Shown one piece after another: positions 43,846 to 57,624 of a DNA stretch of 64,000 bases. The translations under genes and the position numbers were made by a program. Position 1 is the first letter of the stretch, and the number at the start of each line of letters is the position of its first letter. The notes under the pieces were generated by a model. It saw only the letters and a list, made by a program, of their open reading frames with translations, made no database searches and was not told the DNA's origin. Source of the DNA: Chrysomallon squamiferum (Eukaryota; Mollusca; Gastropoda; Neomphalida; Peltospiridae); the NCBI GenBank assembly GCA_012295275.1, contig CM022677.1:25816044-25880043 (forward strand), written 5' to 3'.

Positions 43846-46800
43846 CTGTAATTAAATTAACTTTAACACTGAACACACACAGAAGATTTAAAAACACAGT
43901 TTAATTAAAATCAGAAACTGAACACACACAGAAGATCAACTGTAATTAAAATCAGGAAACTGAACACACTCAGAAGATTAACTGTAATTAAAATCAGGAA
44001 ACTGAACACACTCAGAAGATTAACTGTAATTAAAATCAGGAAACTGAACACACTCAGAAGATTAACTGTAATTAAAATCAGGAAACTGAACACACACAGA
44101 AGATCAACTGTAATTAAAATCAGGAAACTGAACACACTCAGAAGATTAACTGTAATTAAAATCAGGAAACTGAACACACACAGAAGATTAACTGTAATTA
44201 AAATCACGTTTAATTAAAAAACTCAACACACTCAGAAACTTAACACACACAGAAGATTAACTGTAATTAAAATCATGTTTAATTAAAACAGGAAACTGAA
44301 CACACTCAGAAGATTAACTGTAATTAAAATCACGTTTAATTAAAACAGGAAACTGAACACACTCAGAAGATTAACTGTAATTAAAATCACGTTTAATTAA
44401 AACAGGAAACTGAACACACTCAGAAGATTAACTGTAATTAAAATCACGTTTAATTAAAACAGGAAACTGAACACACTCAGAAGATTAACTGTAATTAAAA
44501 TCACGTTTAATTAAAATCAGGAAACTGAACACACACTGAAGATTAATTAAAAATGTTCTATTTAACACTGTTATTAAAATCATGTTTAATTCAAACATTT
44601 AAATGTAAATAATAAAAAAGTTGTCAAAAAAGTAACCATAAACTTTTTTTTTCCAATGTTTGTCAATAAAGACAATAAATATACTTGTAAATTTCATACC
44701 ACACAAATTGTAAATATAACAATGGTCAACTATACCAATGGAAATAAAATTATTTTTTATTATACTGCTGACAGATATTTACAGATGAAAGTATCAGTAA
44801 CAAACTAATGAAGAAAGACTAAAATATCTGGAAATTTTTACTACGTGAATGTTACATCACACACCAAGTTAAGTTTACCTCTATCAACTCTCGCTTTCTT
44901 GAAACACAAGATCACGTATGAGCATCCAAGCTGTTCCTCCGCATACTCCAGTAGTGTTACCAAACTGAAAACATTTTATGTTTTAATTAAAAGTAGCATT
45001 TAAAAGGTACTTTCATTGAAAAAATTTCAGAAAAAGTCTAGTAACTTTCTAATTAATAAAAAAAATCCAAAAAATTACTTTCATTAAAAATTATATATCC
45101 TATTTTAATAAGTAACATCTAATTAAAAATATTTAAAAAAAAACAATTCAAATTTACTTTCACTGAAAAAGAACTTTAATTGTAATATTCTAATTAAAAA
45201 AAAAAATTAATTTAAATTTACTTTCATTAAAAAGCCCCTAACTAATGACAAATTTTTAATTAAAAATAAAATGTTTAAAATTTGCTTTCTTTCCAAACAC
45301 AAAGCAAAAATAATTTTGTAATTAAAAAATTATAAATAAAACAGAAAGAAAAGAAACCACTACTAATTGAAAACATGTAATGAATTTATTAATGCCTAAC
45401 TCCAATTTCAATGGTTTAAAACAGTTTTGTCATCAAACATCATTTTCGTAAAAAAAATAATCTATAAAATATTAACAGAAAACTGTTCATCGGTTAGACA
45501 GGAAACCACATTGCAACTGCCTTGACAACCAGACCAATGTTTCGTAACCAGGTTGAAGGCTGCAAAATTGAGCATCAAGTGTCTGCTCCTATTTCAAATG
45601 ATTTAAAGTAAATGTTTCTTCCATTTTGTTATTAAAATAGTTTGAATATAGTGTAAAATTTTACAGTGTTTTCTTGCGGTCCATTATTCTGTTATGTTTC
45701 TCAATGCAGGCTTCCTCTGAAACAAGAGAATCCTCTCAGTTTCAAAGTCAGTTTAAAACAACACAGATTTTCTGATCTAAATAAAAAACACTGGCAAACA
45801 TTTTGTAAAATATGTATTGCTGGGAGGGTAATATTCTTTTTTGATACTAAATATTCTAATCTCATCTATGTTTTTTTTTTACATTTTGTATTGCTGTGAT
45901 CAGTAACTATTTTACTTCTGAATTTATTTAAAATCTTAAGTTTTTGTTTAAGATGTTTAAAAAAAAAAAATCTTCACAATGTGGATATCTGGGGGTTTTT
46001 AAGAAATTATATTTGTGGATAACAAGATTTTTCCCATTGTGGTTATTAACTGAGTAATTGTTCCTGTCAACAGCATTTCTATGCTCCATTGCAAACAAGT
46101 ACCAAATACTCCAGTCAACACATTTTCAGACTGTTACATAAGACAGTTCTCAAATAAGAAACATGGAAGTTTGAGATACCTGGAGTTAACAATTATACAT
46201 AAGATGGATAATAAAAAAAAAAAAAAAAAAAATTTAAACTGCAGGTAAAGTCTTAAAGTACACTGATTAGTTTTTTTGCTCGAAATCAGGATCACAGTAA
46301 CTGATAATTCAAATGCACTCAAAATTAAAACTTAATAATTTAACCTGCATTATGCATGTTATAACTAAATTTTTGTTTGTTTGTCTACTGATTTACTCTT
46401 TTGATTTTTCTGGACAATCTTTTAAAAATTGTTTTTATAAAAATGTTGTTTAATTTTTTTTTTTATATTGCTCTGTTATAACATGGATAAGCATCGTGAA
46501 GAAATTCTCAAAATTTTCAAAAGACTTGGAAATTTGCTGATATCTGTGCAAATAGAAAAGACCTTTAAGCAAAAAAATATGCAATTAAGAAGATCAAAGT
46601 TGACAATTTAATGTCGGACATTTCCTTCAAGTAACTACATCTTGTGACTGTGACATTTTATTTGTGTAAAACAGCTGAACAAATGACACAAACAATGGCG
46701 ACTTAAACAAAAAGGTTTGGTTTTCAGTTCTGTCGCACATTTAACTGATCTTTGTCGCTTATTCGGACTCAGCCATGTTATCAAATATTTCAAAAAACTG

Positions 46801-48161
46801 TTGAACCATTACACAGTGTGAAAGTGTATCTTTCTGGTGTTTTGCAGTATGTCGATAAATCATTTTTCAATAAATTTTGCATCCTTAACGTAAACAAAGG
46901 AAATAAAATTACCAGAGCATCCAAAAAGGTATATTTATTTTGTGTGTAACATTTATTCATCACATCAGAAAGCATTTAGGTAACTAAACAAAATGACTTC
47001 CCCTAATTTTATTAGAACAGTAATTTGTACAACACTTTAACCAAAAATATGATTTTTTTTTTTTTTTTTTTTTTTTAATAAAATTTAAAATAAGAAAGAA
47101 ACATTTACAAGAAAACTGAAGTAAAGGTTTACCTCTCCTTGGATCCCTCTGGCAGGATTCCGGTCGGAAGCTCCACGTAGAGTTTGCGTTCGATCAAAAT
47201 GGCTTCCCAGGTCACTTCGACGCACTCTGCTGGGTAAATCTTGAAACACAAGTTCGAGGCGACTTGTGAGTTTGCCAAAGAGCTGACATTGTCTGCGATC
47301 AAGTCCTTAGCATTGACAGGGGGCGTTTTCAAAACCCCCACGCCGTTGCCCTCTGCCACGAATGAGCATACTGAGACATGTACGGCGTGGGGAACATCAG
47401 GAACACCACCGAGGCCCAGGACCTAGCGATATACTATACCTCTCATGGCTGGAAAACAAAACACAAAAAAATAAATAATAATAAGAGAATAATAATCCAT
47501 TAATTTTTAAAATGAAAATAAATTTATGTTTTAATTTTGGTCTTGCCAAATATATAAAATTCAAAATTATAAATTTTACTAGAAAAGTTTTGTGAAATAA
47601 AAATAGTGAAGCAGAGGTGAAGAGTTCGGCAATAAACTTATTTGAGGTATGAACACTGCATGCATTCTTCCAAAGTCGCCAGTTACTTGAGAAGTTTCCT
47701 AAAATGTATTACATTCAATAAATATTGTTATTATGTCAACAACAAAAAATCAATATCACTGTTTTCTATGATAAAACCTAACACAGCACTGAAATTTTGT
47801 TTGTGGGAGTCTCTTGCTGGTTCCCTTTTTCAAAACTGGTTTCCATTTTCCTTCAGTGTAACAACAGCCTTCTAGAAGTGACCTCATTTTGACCAGGGAT
47901 ACCACAGAATGACAACATGATACCAAAATAAAAAAAAAAACTTGTTAATGAGTTAGCCGAGAATTTTAGGAAAGATCATCAAATTAATTAGAACAATGGG
48001 CCCAATTTCCAAATGTCAAGCTAAATAAAGATACTTTTCTCAATAATTTTATAGACATTTTAAAAGCAACTTGTAAAGTCTACTTTTCACAGAACATGCC
48101 AATGGAATTTCCAAGATGGCTCGAGTCCAGACTAACTTAGTGCAGATTGCTGGCAGCTTGA

Positions 48162-48198
<37 letters not shown>

Positions 48199-49151
48199 CA
48201 CCGTTCATTCTCTGGTGCAGTTGTTTCACAAAAAGTTGGCAAATTCCCGCAAGAAGCAGATTGTTGTGCATCACAGCCACAGGCTTTTCAGAAAATTGGC
48301 TTCCATGTTATTTCAAAATCTGTGACCCAATTTCGATTTGTCAGTTAAAAATATATAAGTATATAAGGTTTCATCCTGATATGTCTAGATATAACCAAGT
48401 CAGCACATTCTGAATGGAAAACGGTTCGTTATGGATCAAAACTGTTATTGGATATTCATATTGCTATTGAACTTACTGCACAATTTGTACAAATTGACCA
48501 TTTCCATGAAAGGCCTATTCTTTTTTTTTTTTTTTTTTATTTTTTTTTTTTGACATTAAAAACATTCACGAAAATCCAATGGGATGACCTATTCAATTTT
48601 TTTAAGACCTTTTTCTTCTTTGTTTACACATTATATTTAAATCTGGAATTTCCGAGTACAATTTTCTGCCTGAACTACCTATTCAGCTACTGGAAGAATA
48701 TTCCAGAAACATCTGATTATCAATAGTAAATGAATTTAAAAAACCATTTCACAATGAAAACAATACATTGTTCATCCCAAATACAAAAGACCTTTCGAAA
48801 TATAACACCTATTAATCACAGGTGGTTAATGCGCAATTTGACAGTCAAAAAGATCAAAAGAAAAAACAGCCGCCATCTTGGATTTCTGAAAAAGTAAACA
48901 TATACAAATACCTATTCACTTCTAATTATACTCAATTTACACGAGATGTATCACACATACCGATTACTACTTTGTAATGCAGGCATGCTTTTATTTAATT
49001 CACTTATAACTGGGCCAAAATTTTCGTCAATAACGATAGCTTCGGAAGCTTTTAACATATCTTCCCACCAACTTCCTCTTTCCACTGCCGTCCTCTTCGT
49101 ATTGTGTAACGTGACCTTCAAGTTATTGGCTATCACGTGATTGTGCCACAT
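43724..49151 (-). CDS. OAZ: Ornithine decarboxylase antizyme (needs +1 ribosomal frameshift)
   Basis: Exons on minus: 49151-48961, 47448-47133, 44964-44879, 43845-43724 (TGA). ORF1 starts MWHNHVIANN and ends GPGPRWCS at UGA, the same ending as vertebrate OAZ1. ORF2 then reads DVPHAVHV in the +1 frame and carries the conserved core: TWEAILIERKLYVELPTG, LPEGSKE, LLEYAEEQLG, CSYVILCFKK, LLRVFSFLGFRVV. The product is about 237 residues, near the usual length. Antizyme binds ornithine decarboxylase monomers, sends them to the proteasome and blocks polyamine uptake. Polyamines raise frameshifting, which closes the loop. The first ATG is preceded by an in-frame TAA. OAZ is head to head with DCTN6. 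The last acceptor is the end of a long array of itself. Confidence 0.9.
43846..44550 (-). repeat. Acceptor array upstream of the OAZ last exon
   Basis: About a dozen copies of a 42-bp unit (later 55-57 bp) containing the acceptor and first 22-27 exon bases (minus AATTACAG|TTAATCTTCT then GAGTGTGTTCAGTTTCCTG). In the 42-bp part the copies are open in the exon frame and would encode ILITVNLLSVFSFL per unit. Confidence 0.9.
44980..47110. other. OAZ intron 2, non-coding
   Basis: Two kilobases of AT-rich DNA with TACTTTCATTAAAAA-type repeats (45,010-45,240) and poly-A/T tracts at 46,207 and 47,050. No exon is supported. Intron 1 (47,449-48,960) is similar, with poly-T runs at 48,165-48,196 and 48,522-48,552. 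Confidence 0.55.
47133..47448 (-). CDS. OAZ: OAZ exon 2 with frameshift site
   Basis: Holds the end of ORF1 (HERYSISLGPGPRWCS), the shift site and the ORF2 start up to PTGILPEGSKE. Acceptor TTTCCAG, donor GTAAAC, phase 2 at both ends. Confidence 0.85.
47397..47402 (-). promoter_or_regulatory. OAZ: Antizyme +1 frameshift site UCC-UGA
   Basis: On minus TGG-TGT-TCC-TGA-T. In the 0 frame WCS is followed by UGA. Skipping the U gives TCC-GAT, and the reading frame continues as antizyme ORF2. The site lies 47 nt into exon 2, so the coding part of the signal is intact in one exon. The 3' stimulatory pseudoknot known in other antizymes was not modelled. Confidence 0.92.
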
Positions 49152-49310
49152 CCTGGCTTAATTTGTAAAATATATATATATTTTTTTTTTATAAATGGTT
49201 TTCTGTTGTTTCTAACTGATACAGCAAATAATTCAGTATAAAAACGTTTTCTTAAATTTTATTTTATATTACTATTAGTTTTATTTTAAGGGTCATGTGA
49301 CTTGTTCAAA
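49152..49310. promoter_or_regulatory. Bidirectional promoter between OAZ and DCTN6
   Basis: Only 159 bp separate the two ATG codons, so the 5' UTRs and core promoters share this space. It contains an AT-rich middle and GGTCATGTGAC just before the DCTN6 start. A CACGTG element lies just inside the OAZ coding start. Confidence 0.55.
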
Positions 49311-49644
49311 ATGGCTGGTGCACGTTTGCCAAAAAGGTAACATTCGTTACAATGTTATTTTTAACCTCACTCCTGAAGAAATTAGTTTAATTACTTCATT
49401 TATATCGATCTGAACGAAAATGTACATTGAAATTTTTCTAAAAATGTTAACAAAATGTGAAAAATATTGAATTTTGTTAATAAATCATATAAATGTAAAT
49501 TATATTTATAATCAATAATTGTTTACGCTTTAGAATGACAATTTGAATTAAGAATTTCATATAATTTCAGCCTCAAGATAGCTCATGGAGCCATTGTATG
49601 TGAGGAATGCGAACTTGTTGGAGATATCACAATAGGTCAGTGAA

Positions 49645-49725
<81 letters not shown>

Positions 49726-49730
49726 CATCA

Positions 49731-49774
<44 letters not shown>

Positions 49775-51350
49775 AGGTTCAGAATTGCTTGCAACACACA
49801 TCATATACACATAGAAAAACAAATAAAAATGTGCACACAGTATATATATTCAAATATTTATAAATTTATTTAAGGTACCAGAACAGTGATTCATCCCAAA
49901 GCAAGAATAATAGCAGAAGCTGGACCCATAGTGATTGGAGATGGCAACATCATTGAGGAAATGGTTGTGATAATAAATAAGTGAGTGACATTCTACATCA
50001 CAAAACAGTGAAAAAACAAGGACCTAGCATAGTGTTCTACAGTAGAATACATTTTTATTTAAAACTGATAGTAAAAAAATTTAATAAATTAAAATAATGA
50101 TATTTATGTCTTTTTTACATTAAAAACACTTTTTTAATTTAATTCTGATGAAAAATAATAATTTAAATTAATGATATTTATCATTTTTCACATAAATTTT
50201 TTTTTTTTAATCTAATACTGATGAAATTTTTAAAATTTAAAATAATGATATTTATCATTTTTACATAAGAACACAATAAAAAATAAAATAATGACTTGCT
50301 TTTTTTTTACATTAAAAACACATTTTTATTTAATACTGATGAAAAAATATGATTTTATCTTTTATTTAATTTTTTTTATACCTAACAACAATAACTAATT
50401 AATACTGATAAAAAAAGTAATGATATTTTTTATCTGGCAAAAAGACAACAGTAAAGAATTGTCATCAGGGATTTACAAAGTGACACATTTTAATTTACTG
50501 ATAAAGAAAAATATTTTAAAAAGATAATGATAGTGATTAAAAACAGTACTGATAAACAGGCAACAGATGAGAAAAGTACTCACTGAATGTGAAAAAACAA
50601 TTGGAAAAAAAAAAAAAAAAAAAAAAAGATATCTGGAAAAATCTCACAAATACAGATAAAGGAAGCTTGGTTTATTAATGTTTTTTCTTTAAACAAGATT
50701 TTGTTTGTTTGTGTGTTTGTATGTTTGTATGCAGATTGCATGAGAATGTGTTGATGTACATGTCTATGTTGTGTGGTTATATGTATGTGTCTTTATGTCT
50801 GTGGATATGTGTGTATCAGTCTTTGTGTGTGTATGTGTGTGATTATATCTCTATCAGTGAGAATGTATGACTATCCTATGAATGTGTGTGTGTGGGGTGC
50901 GTGTGGGTATGTGTGGTGTGTTTGAGAGATTGAGAGATTTACATCAGTGGTGTTGTTGTTGTTACAGGTCTGTGGATGACGACAAGTCTGACAAACATCA
51001 GGTGATGGTGATAGGCAACAACAACGTCTTTGAAGTGGGTGCACGTATCCTTTTTGACAGCATCACCATCCACAACATCATTACCATCAACAAGAGAATA
51101 CACAAACAGAATTAGAAAATTGTTTCAGTTTATGTAAAGAAAATCTGTTTTCACTGAACTGACACTAGTAGGCTTAAATATCGCTAAACACTTCTTGTAT
51201 TTTGAAGTTTTTTAGTTTTAGATACCAGATTTTCAGGCTATAGAAGATATTGCTCATTTTTTAATATTAATTCATAGAAATGTCTTCATGTTTTGTTGTA
51301 CAAAATCATTTACATAGTAAATAAAAAAAGAAGAAGTATTATTATTATTA

Positions 51351-51388
<38 letters not shown>

Positions 51389-53605
51389 TGATATTATTAT
51401 TTACATTAATTAACAAGAAGTATGAACAATCTTCACAGGAGAGCAGTTAAGTCTTATTGCAGTAACAACAAAATATTTCATAAAAATAAACAGTTATTGA
51501 TTCAAGACAGTTAAAATTTATATGTGAAATATTTGATTTTAAATTAAATTTCCTTGATGTTTTTCTAAGAGGTATTCTCAGTGAAAATAGGGGACCAGAA
51601 TTATGTGGAGTCTAAAGGTAAATTTTACCTGCATCCAGCTTCTTTATCTCTGTAACCTTTCAACTTAATCAGAAATAGAAGAAATGTTGAACTGACGTCA
51701 GATGTGTTTATTATTTTCAGCTGTAGTTGGTAGAGATGTTGAACTGACGTTCAGATGTGTTATTATTTTCAGCTGTGGTTGGTAGAGATGTTGAACTGAC
51801 GTCAGATGTGTTATTATTTTCAGCTGTGGTTGGTAGAGATGTTGAACTGACGTCAGATGTGTTTATTATTTTCAGCTGTAGTTGATAGAGATGTTGAACT
51901 GACGTCAGATGTGTTTATTATTTTCAGCTGTGGTTGGTAGAGATGTTGAACTGACGTCAGATGTGTTTATTATTTTCAGCTGTAGTTGATAGAGATGTTG
52001 AACTGACGTCCGATGTGTTTATTATTTTCAGCTGTGGTTGGTAGAGGATTGAACTGACATCAGATGTGTTATTATTTTCAGCTGTGGTTGGTAGAGGTGT
52101 TGAACTGACATCAGATGTGTTGTTATTTTCAGCTGTAGTTGGTAGAGAGATTGAACTGACAGATGTGTTGTTATTTTCAGCTGTAGTTGATAGAGATGTT
52201 GAACTGACATCAGATGTGTTATTATTTTCAGCTGTAGTTGATAGAGACGTTGAACTGACATCAGATGTGTTATTATTTTCAGCTGTAGTTGATAGAGATG
52301 TTGAACTGACATCAGATGTTTTATTATTTTCAGCTGTGGTTGGTAGAGGTGTTGAACTGACATCAGATGTGTTATTATTTTCAGCTGTGGTTGGTAGAGA
52401 TGTTGAACTGACATCAGATGTGTTGTTATTTTCAGCTGTAGTTGGTAGAGAGAACTGAGATTGAACTTTCAGACAGATGTGTTGTTATTTTCAGCTGTAG
52501 TTGATAGAGATGTTGAACTGACATCAGATGTGTTATTATTTTCAGCTGTAGTTGATAGAGATGTTGAACTGACATCAGATGTGTTATTATTTTCAGCTGT
52601 AGTTGATAGAGATGTTGAACTGACATCAGATGTGTTATTATTTTCAGCTGTGGTTGGTAGAGGTGTTGAACTGACATCAGATGTGTTGTTATTTTCAGCT
52701 GTAGTTGGTAGAGAGATTGAACTGACGTCAGATGTGTTGTTATTTTCAGCTGCAGTTGGTAGAGATGTTCAACTGACATCAGATGTGTTGTTATTTTCAG
52801 CTGTGGTTGGTAGAGATGTTGAACTGACGTCTGGCTGTATAATAGGAGCTGCATGTTTCATTAATGGGGAGGAGAAGTTGCAGGAGAACACAATTATAAC
52901 CGGGTCAAACTGCAAGCGAAGGATCCAGAGAGAAAAACCCCCTGTAAGTAACTTATGATATCACTACGTTTTACTAGCTAGTTTGTTTATTTGTAAGCAT
53001 TTTCCAGTAACTAACTAACTGTATCACACTAACTAATTTTTTGCTTTTGTAAGTATTTTCCATTTTCCAAATATAGTGAAATAATGACAAGTTTTAAATC
53101 ATGTGTTTTTTTATACATACTATATCAGAAACAGAAACAGTGAATGTAGCAGCCATATAATAAAAAACAGGGAAAATCACAATGAGTGTTAATATTAAAA
53201 ACTTTGGTGTTTTTTTTCTTATTATTAAATAGTTATAAAAGCTTTTTGTTGTCATTTTTCCAGTTGCAAACTCAGTAAAAAAAATCACAGTAATTATTAA
53301 TACCAAACATTGTTTTATTTCCTATCTGTAGAATATTTTGAAAAATCTATTTTTTATTATTATTTTTTTTTTTTCCACCTTCCAGACCCAGAAAATCCCA
53401 GTAACTATTTAAAATGATAATTTCTTTTAGTTTCTTTTCAAAGAATATTTAGAATTTTTTTTTAATTTTTTTTATTTATTATTTCCCATTCTAGGCACAG
53501 ACTCTGCAGATTGACTTTCTGTCTAAGATTCTGCCCAACTACCACTACACACTGAAAGTAGCATCATCATCTCGCCCAGCAGCATCACCCGTCACACCGA
53601 AATAA
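49311..53605 (+). CDS. DCTN6: Dynactin subunit 6 (p27)
   Basis: Seven exons total 576 nt (191 residues; human has 190): 49311-49336, 49571-49635, 49875-49980, 50968-51044, 51570-51617, 52801-52943, 53495-53605. The protein is a left-handed beta-helix of hexapeptide repeats: [90 protein letters not shown], then [17 protein letters not shown]. These match known DCTN6 throughout. DCTN6 caps the pointed end of the dynactin filament with DCTN5 and links dynein cargo adaptors and Plk1. All splice phases agree. The acceptor of exon 6 is the last of 22 near-identical ones. Confidence 0.93.
49646..49771. repeat. (ATT)n microsatellite in DCTN6 intron 2
   Basis: About forty ATT triplets with one ATC patch. 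Confidence 0.93.
51714..52800 (+). repeat. Acceptor array in front of DCTN6 exon 6
   Basis: Twenty-one tandem copies, then the real exon. Each unit has TTATTATTTTCAG followed by the first exon bases (CTGTGGTTGGTAGAGATGTT then GAACTGACGTC). Units are 51 bp in most of the second half and 50-52 bp earlier, so several blocks are open in the DCTN6 frame. Those blocks would encode [17 protein letters not shown] per unit. One copy (near 52,440) is disrupted. Confidence 0.95.
52801..52943 (+). CDS. DCTN6: DCTN6 exon 6
   Basis: [20 protein letters not shown] to RRIQREKPP. Only the last array copy continues into SGCIIGA, the conserved rung, so 52801 is the ancestral start. Donor GTAAGT, phase 0. Confidence 0.9.
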
Positions 53606-54445
53606 TCAGCTCCATTCTCTAGAGCACTTTTTGTTATTTGAGTGATTTTTGTTAGAGTGACCTCCCCTTTTTAGTGTTACAGTTTTGGGGCAACTTATCT
53701 TATGAGCTATAAATGTGTAAAACACAACAAATTAAAACTAAGGCACAAGTAAACTGTAAAAAGAGAAATGCAAATTGTTATATAAAGTGACAAAGCAGAC
53801 AGTAATGTAGATTTGTTTAAAAATTTATTAGAAATTACGAGAAGTTAGATATTCATCTCAAGGTTGTGAAAAACAACCTCAGATAACATCTAATGACATT
53901 CTTGACAGTTGAGGTTGATTTTCCAGAAAGTTCCAGAATCTTTCACATTTCTGGCATTACTTTTATAATCCGTGGTGATTTCGAACAGTTAGACAGTTAA
54001 TCACAGAAATATTTACAGTTATGTTTAGGCTGAATTTGTTGTTTTACCTTTGTTGCTGTTGCCATGCTATTTGCAGACGGTCAAAATGTGCAGTACATTT
54101 GTACTTGACTCTGAAAATATCATCACTCTAGTGATGGTTACTCCAGAATATGAGAGACAAAAATAATTACACTAAAATTAAGTTATGCTATAATTGTTGT
54201 TCTTTAAAGTGTTTCCTACCCCATTGTTAAATTATGTTGTCCCAGTTCTATATCGGGCTTCATTTAACTTCTGGACAACACAATAATAATTATATTGAAA
54301 TTAAGTTTCATTATAATTGTTGTTTTTTAAAATGTTTTCTACCCCAACACTAAATTGTGCTGTCCCAGTTCTGTAGCAGGCTTCATTTCACATTTGGACA
54401 ACATAAAGCTGTTTCTATTTGTTACAAGTTAAAATATTTAAGATG

Positions 54446-54451
54446 AATAAA
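54446..54451 (+). terminator. Possible DCTN6 poly(A) signal
   Basis: AATAAA about 840 bases after the stop. No nearer canonical hexamer was noticed, but variant signals were not excluded. Confidence 0.3.
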
Positions 54452-54609
54452 TTGAATCTCATGTTTTTAATTTAAATATTGTTTTCACTGATTATGAATC
54501 ATTTAGTTTATTATCAGACGAATGTAAAATTTCAAAGTTTTGGCATTTTTATGTATTCTGAAAATTTGATTGGTTTATATTTGTCATGTTTAAACTTTCA
54601 AGTGTGTGT

Positions 54610-55480
<871 letters not shown>

Positions 55481-55499
55481 TATTAAATTATTATTAAAA

Positions 55500-56860
55500 A
55501 TCAGATTATTATTAAATGTTAAGAATTATTTATTGAATTAAAAATATGACTGATAACAAACAACATTTTAATATTTTGGTGATGTTGAAATTGAGACACT
55601 TCAATATGTCAGTGTTTTCATTGCCTGGGTACAAGATCCATCTGATGTCACCATGGTTACTGTTCCCTGGCTTCTCAAATGTCAGCAAGATAAGTAATAA
55701 AAATCAGAAGAAAACAAAATGTTAAGAATATAGAAGTTTATTGAATTAACAAATATATTTCACATCACAGATTTTAAAAATTTGCTTCAAGTCTCTGTGT
55801 TTGTGTTAGTATGTAGATATGTGTAAATGTGTTTGTGTGTGTGTGTGTGTGAATATAATTGCACTGGATTTTGAAAATGGAAAATGTTTTGGTATTTTTT
55901 TTAGATTTGATTTTTACATAAGGTTATTTTTTTCTATCACTGTAAACAATAAAGTTTTGTATAATTTAATGTTACAGAGTATTAAAAACTAGAAATTATA
56001 AGAAGCCACATGTACAAAACAAGAGGCTAAATATATTTATGAAAAATAATTTTCAAAAACAAACACCTGATAGAAGTATAATAAAATATTTAGAAAAGTT
56101 TCCTTTACACACAAACATGAAAAAACCATCTCATAAAAACTTAAATAGAATTACTTCTAGCAATAAGTAATATTTCACATTGTAAAACAGTATATAAATT
56201 CTAACCATTGGATTAAAGAGTTGTGTAAAATTTTTTTTTTATAAATAACCTATTTCAAAATAATAACAACATGTTTCAACTAAGCTGTTACGAAATCGGT
56301 AATTTTAAAACAGAATTATTTTATTTTGAAAAATGTGTTTGCTTTATATATTTCATTATAATATTATTTGTTCTAACTTGCTTTGCCATGCTGCTGTAGA
56401 ATCATGTTTAACAACCCAGGGAAACTCCCAACTCTGATAAATATAACAAATGTGTAAAGAAAATTATACATATCACCTAACATGAATTAAATACAAAAAA
56501 TAATTTAGTTTTGCAGTGACCATATATACATCATTTATGTACACTTTTGGAAGACTTTGATTATCAGCATACTTGAAAATATGCTTTAGCAACAGATAAT
56601 ATACAGTCATACATTACATATTTATTATTATTATTTATGTATTTTATTTATTTACTTTTTTGTTTTTATTTTGTGTTTTTTGTTTCATTTTGATGCACTA
56701 GATGTTACCTAACTAGTGTGAGAGATTTGTTATAACACAAGTCACTAGTGACAGTATCACAATGTCACTAGTGACAAAACTGCAGTGTCACCGTTGACTA
56801 TATTACAATTGTTACTAATGAGATATTGTAAATAAAACAGACATATAACATTTCAAAAGT
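55500..56860. other. Intergenic DNA between DCTN6 and the M13 gene
   Basis: AT-rich, with no exon or named repeat seen apart from a short TG run near 55,835. Confidence 0.5.
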
Positions 56861-57490
56861 GAGATTTAATAATATTACCAGTTGTAATACTGTAAGTCAC
56901 TTCTGAGATGTAATATTACAAATCACTACTAAGATTTTGTAATAAGTCACTACTGATATATTGTAATAAGTCACTAATGAGATATTATAAGTCACTACTG
57001 AGATATTGTAATATTACAAGTCACTACTGAGATGTAATATTACAAGTCACTACTGAGATACTGTAATATTACAAGTCACTACTGAGATGTAATATTACAA
57101 GTCACTACTGAGATATTGTAAAATTAAAAGTCACTACTGAGATGTGATATTACAATTCACTACTGAGATGTACTATTACAAGTCACTACTGAGATACTGT
57201 AATATTACAAGTCACTACTGAGATATTGTAATATTACAAGTCACTACTGAGATATTGTAATATTACTAGTCACTACTCAAATGTTGTAATATTACAAGTC
57301 ACTACTAAGATGTAATATTACAAGTCACTACTCAGATGTTGTAATATTACAAGTCACTAATGAGATGTGATATTACAATTCACTACTGAGATGTAATATT
57401 ACAAATCACTACTGAGGTGTAATATTACAAATCACTACTAAGATATTGTAATATTCAAGTCACTATTGAGATTCTGTAATGTTACAAATC
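56860..57490. repeat. 26-bp minisatellite
   Basis: About twenty-five copies of AAGTCACTACTGAGATGTAA plus TATTAC, with an alternating ATTGTAATATTAC form. It lies in the 3' flank of the M13 gene. Confidence 0.85.
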
Positions 57491-57624
57491 ACTACTAAGA
57501 TATGTAATAGTTCAGCATCACTACTGATGCATTCTAAGTTACAAATCACTAGCGACATATTGTAACGTCAAAGTCACTACTGAGATATGTAATGTTGCAA
57601 ATTACAAGTAACCCAGTGACATAT

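Noticed and set aside
52028-52854. Minus-strand frames with [17 protein letters not shown] repeats
   Set aside because: Reverse reading of the DCTN6 acceptor array. The plus-strand unit explains it fully.
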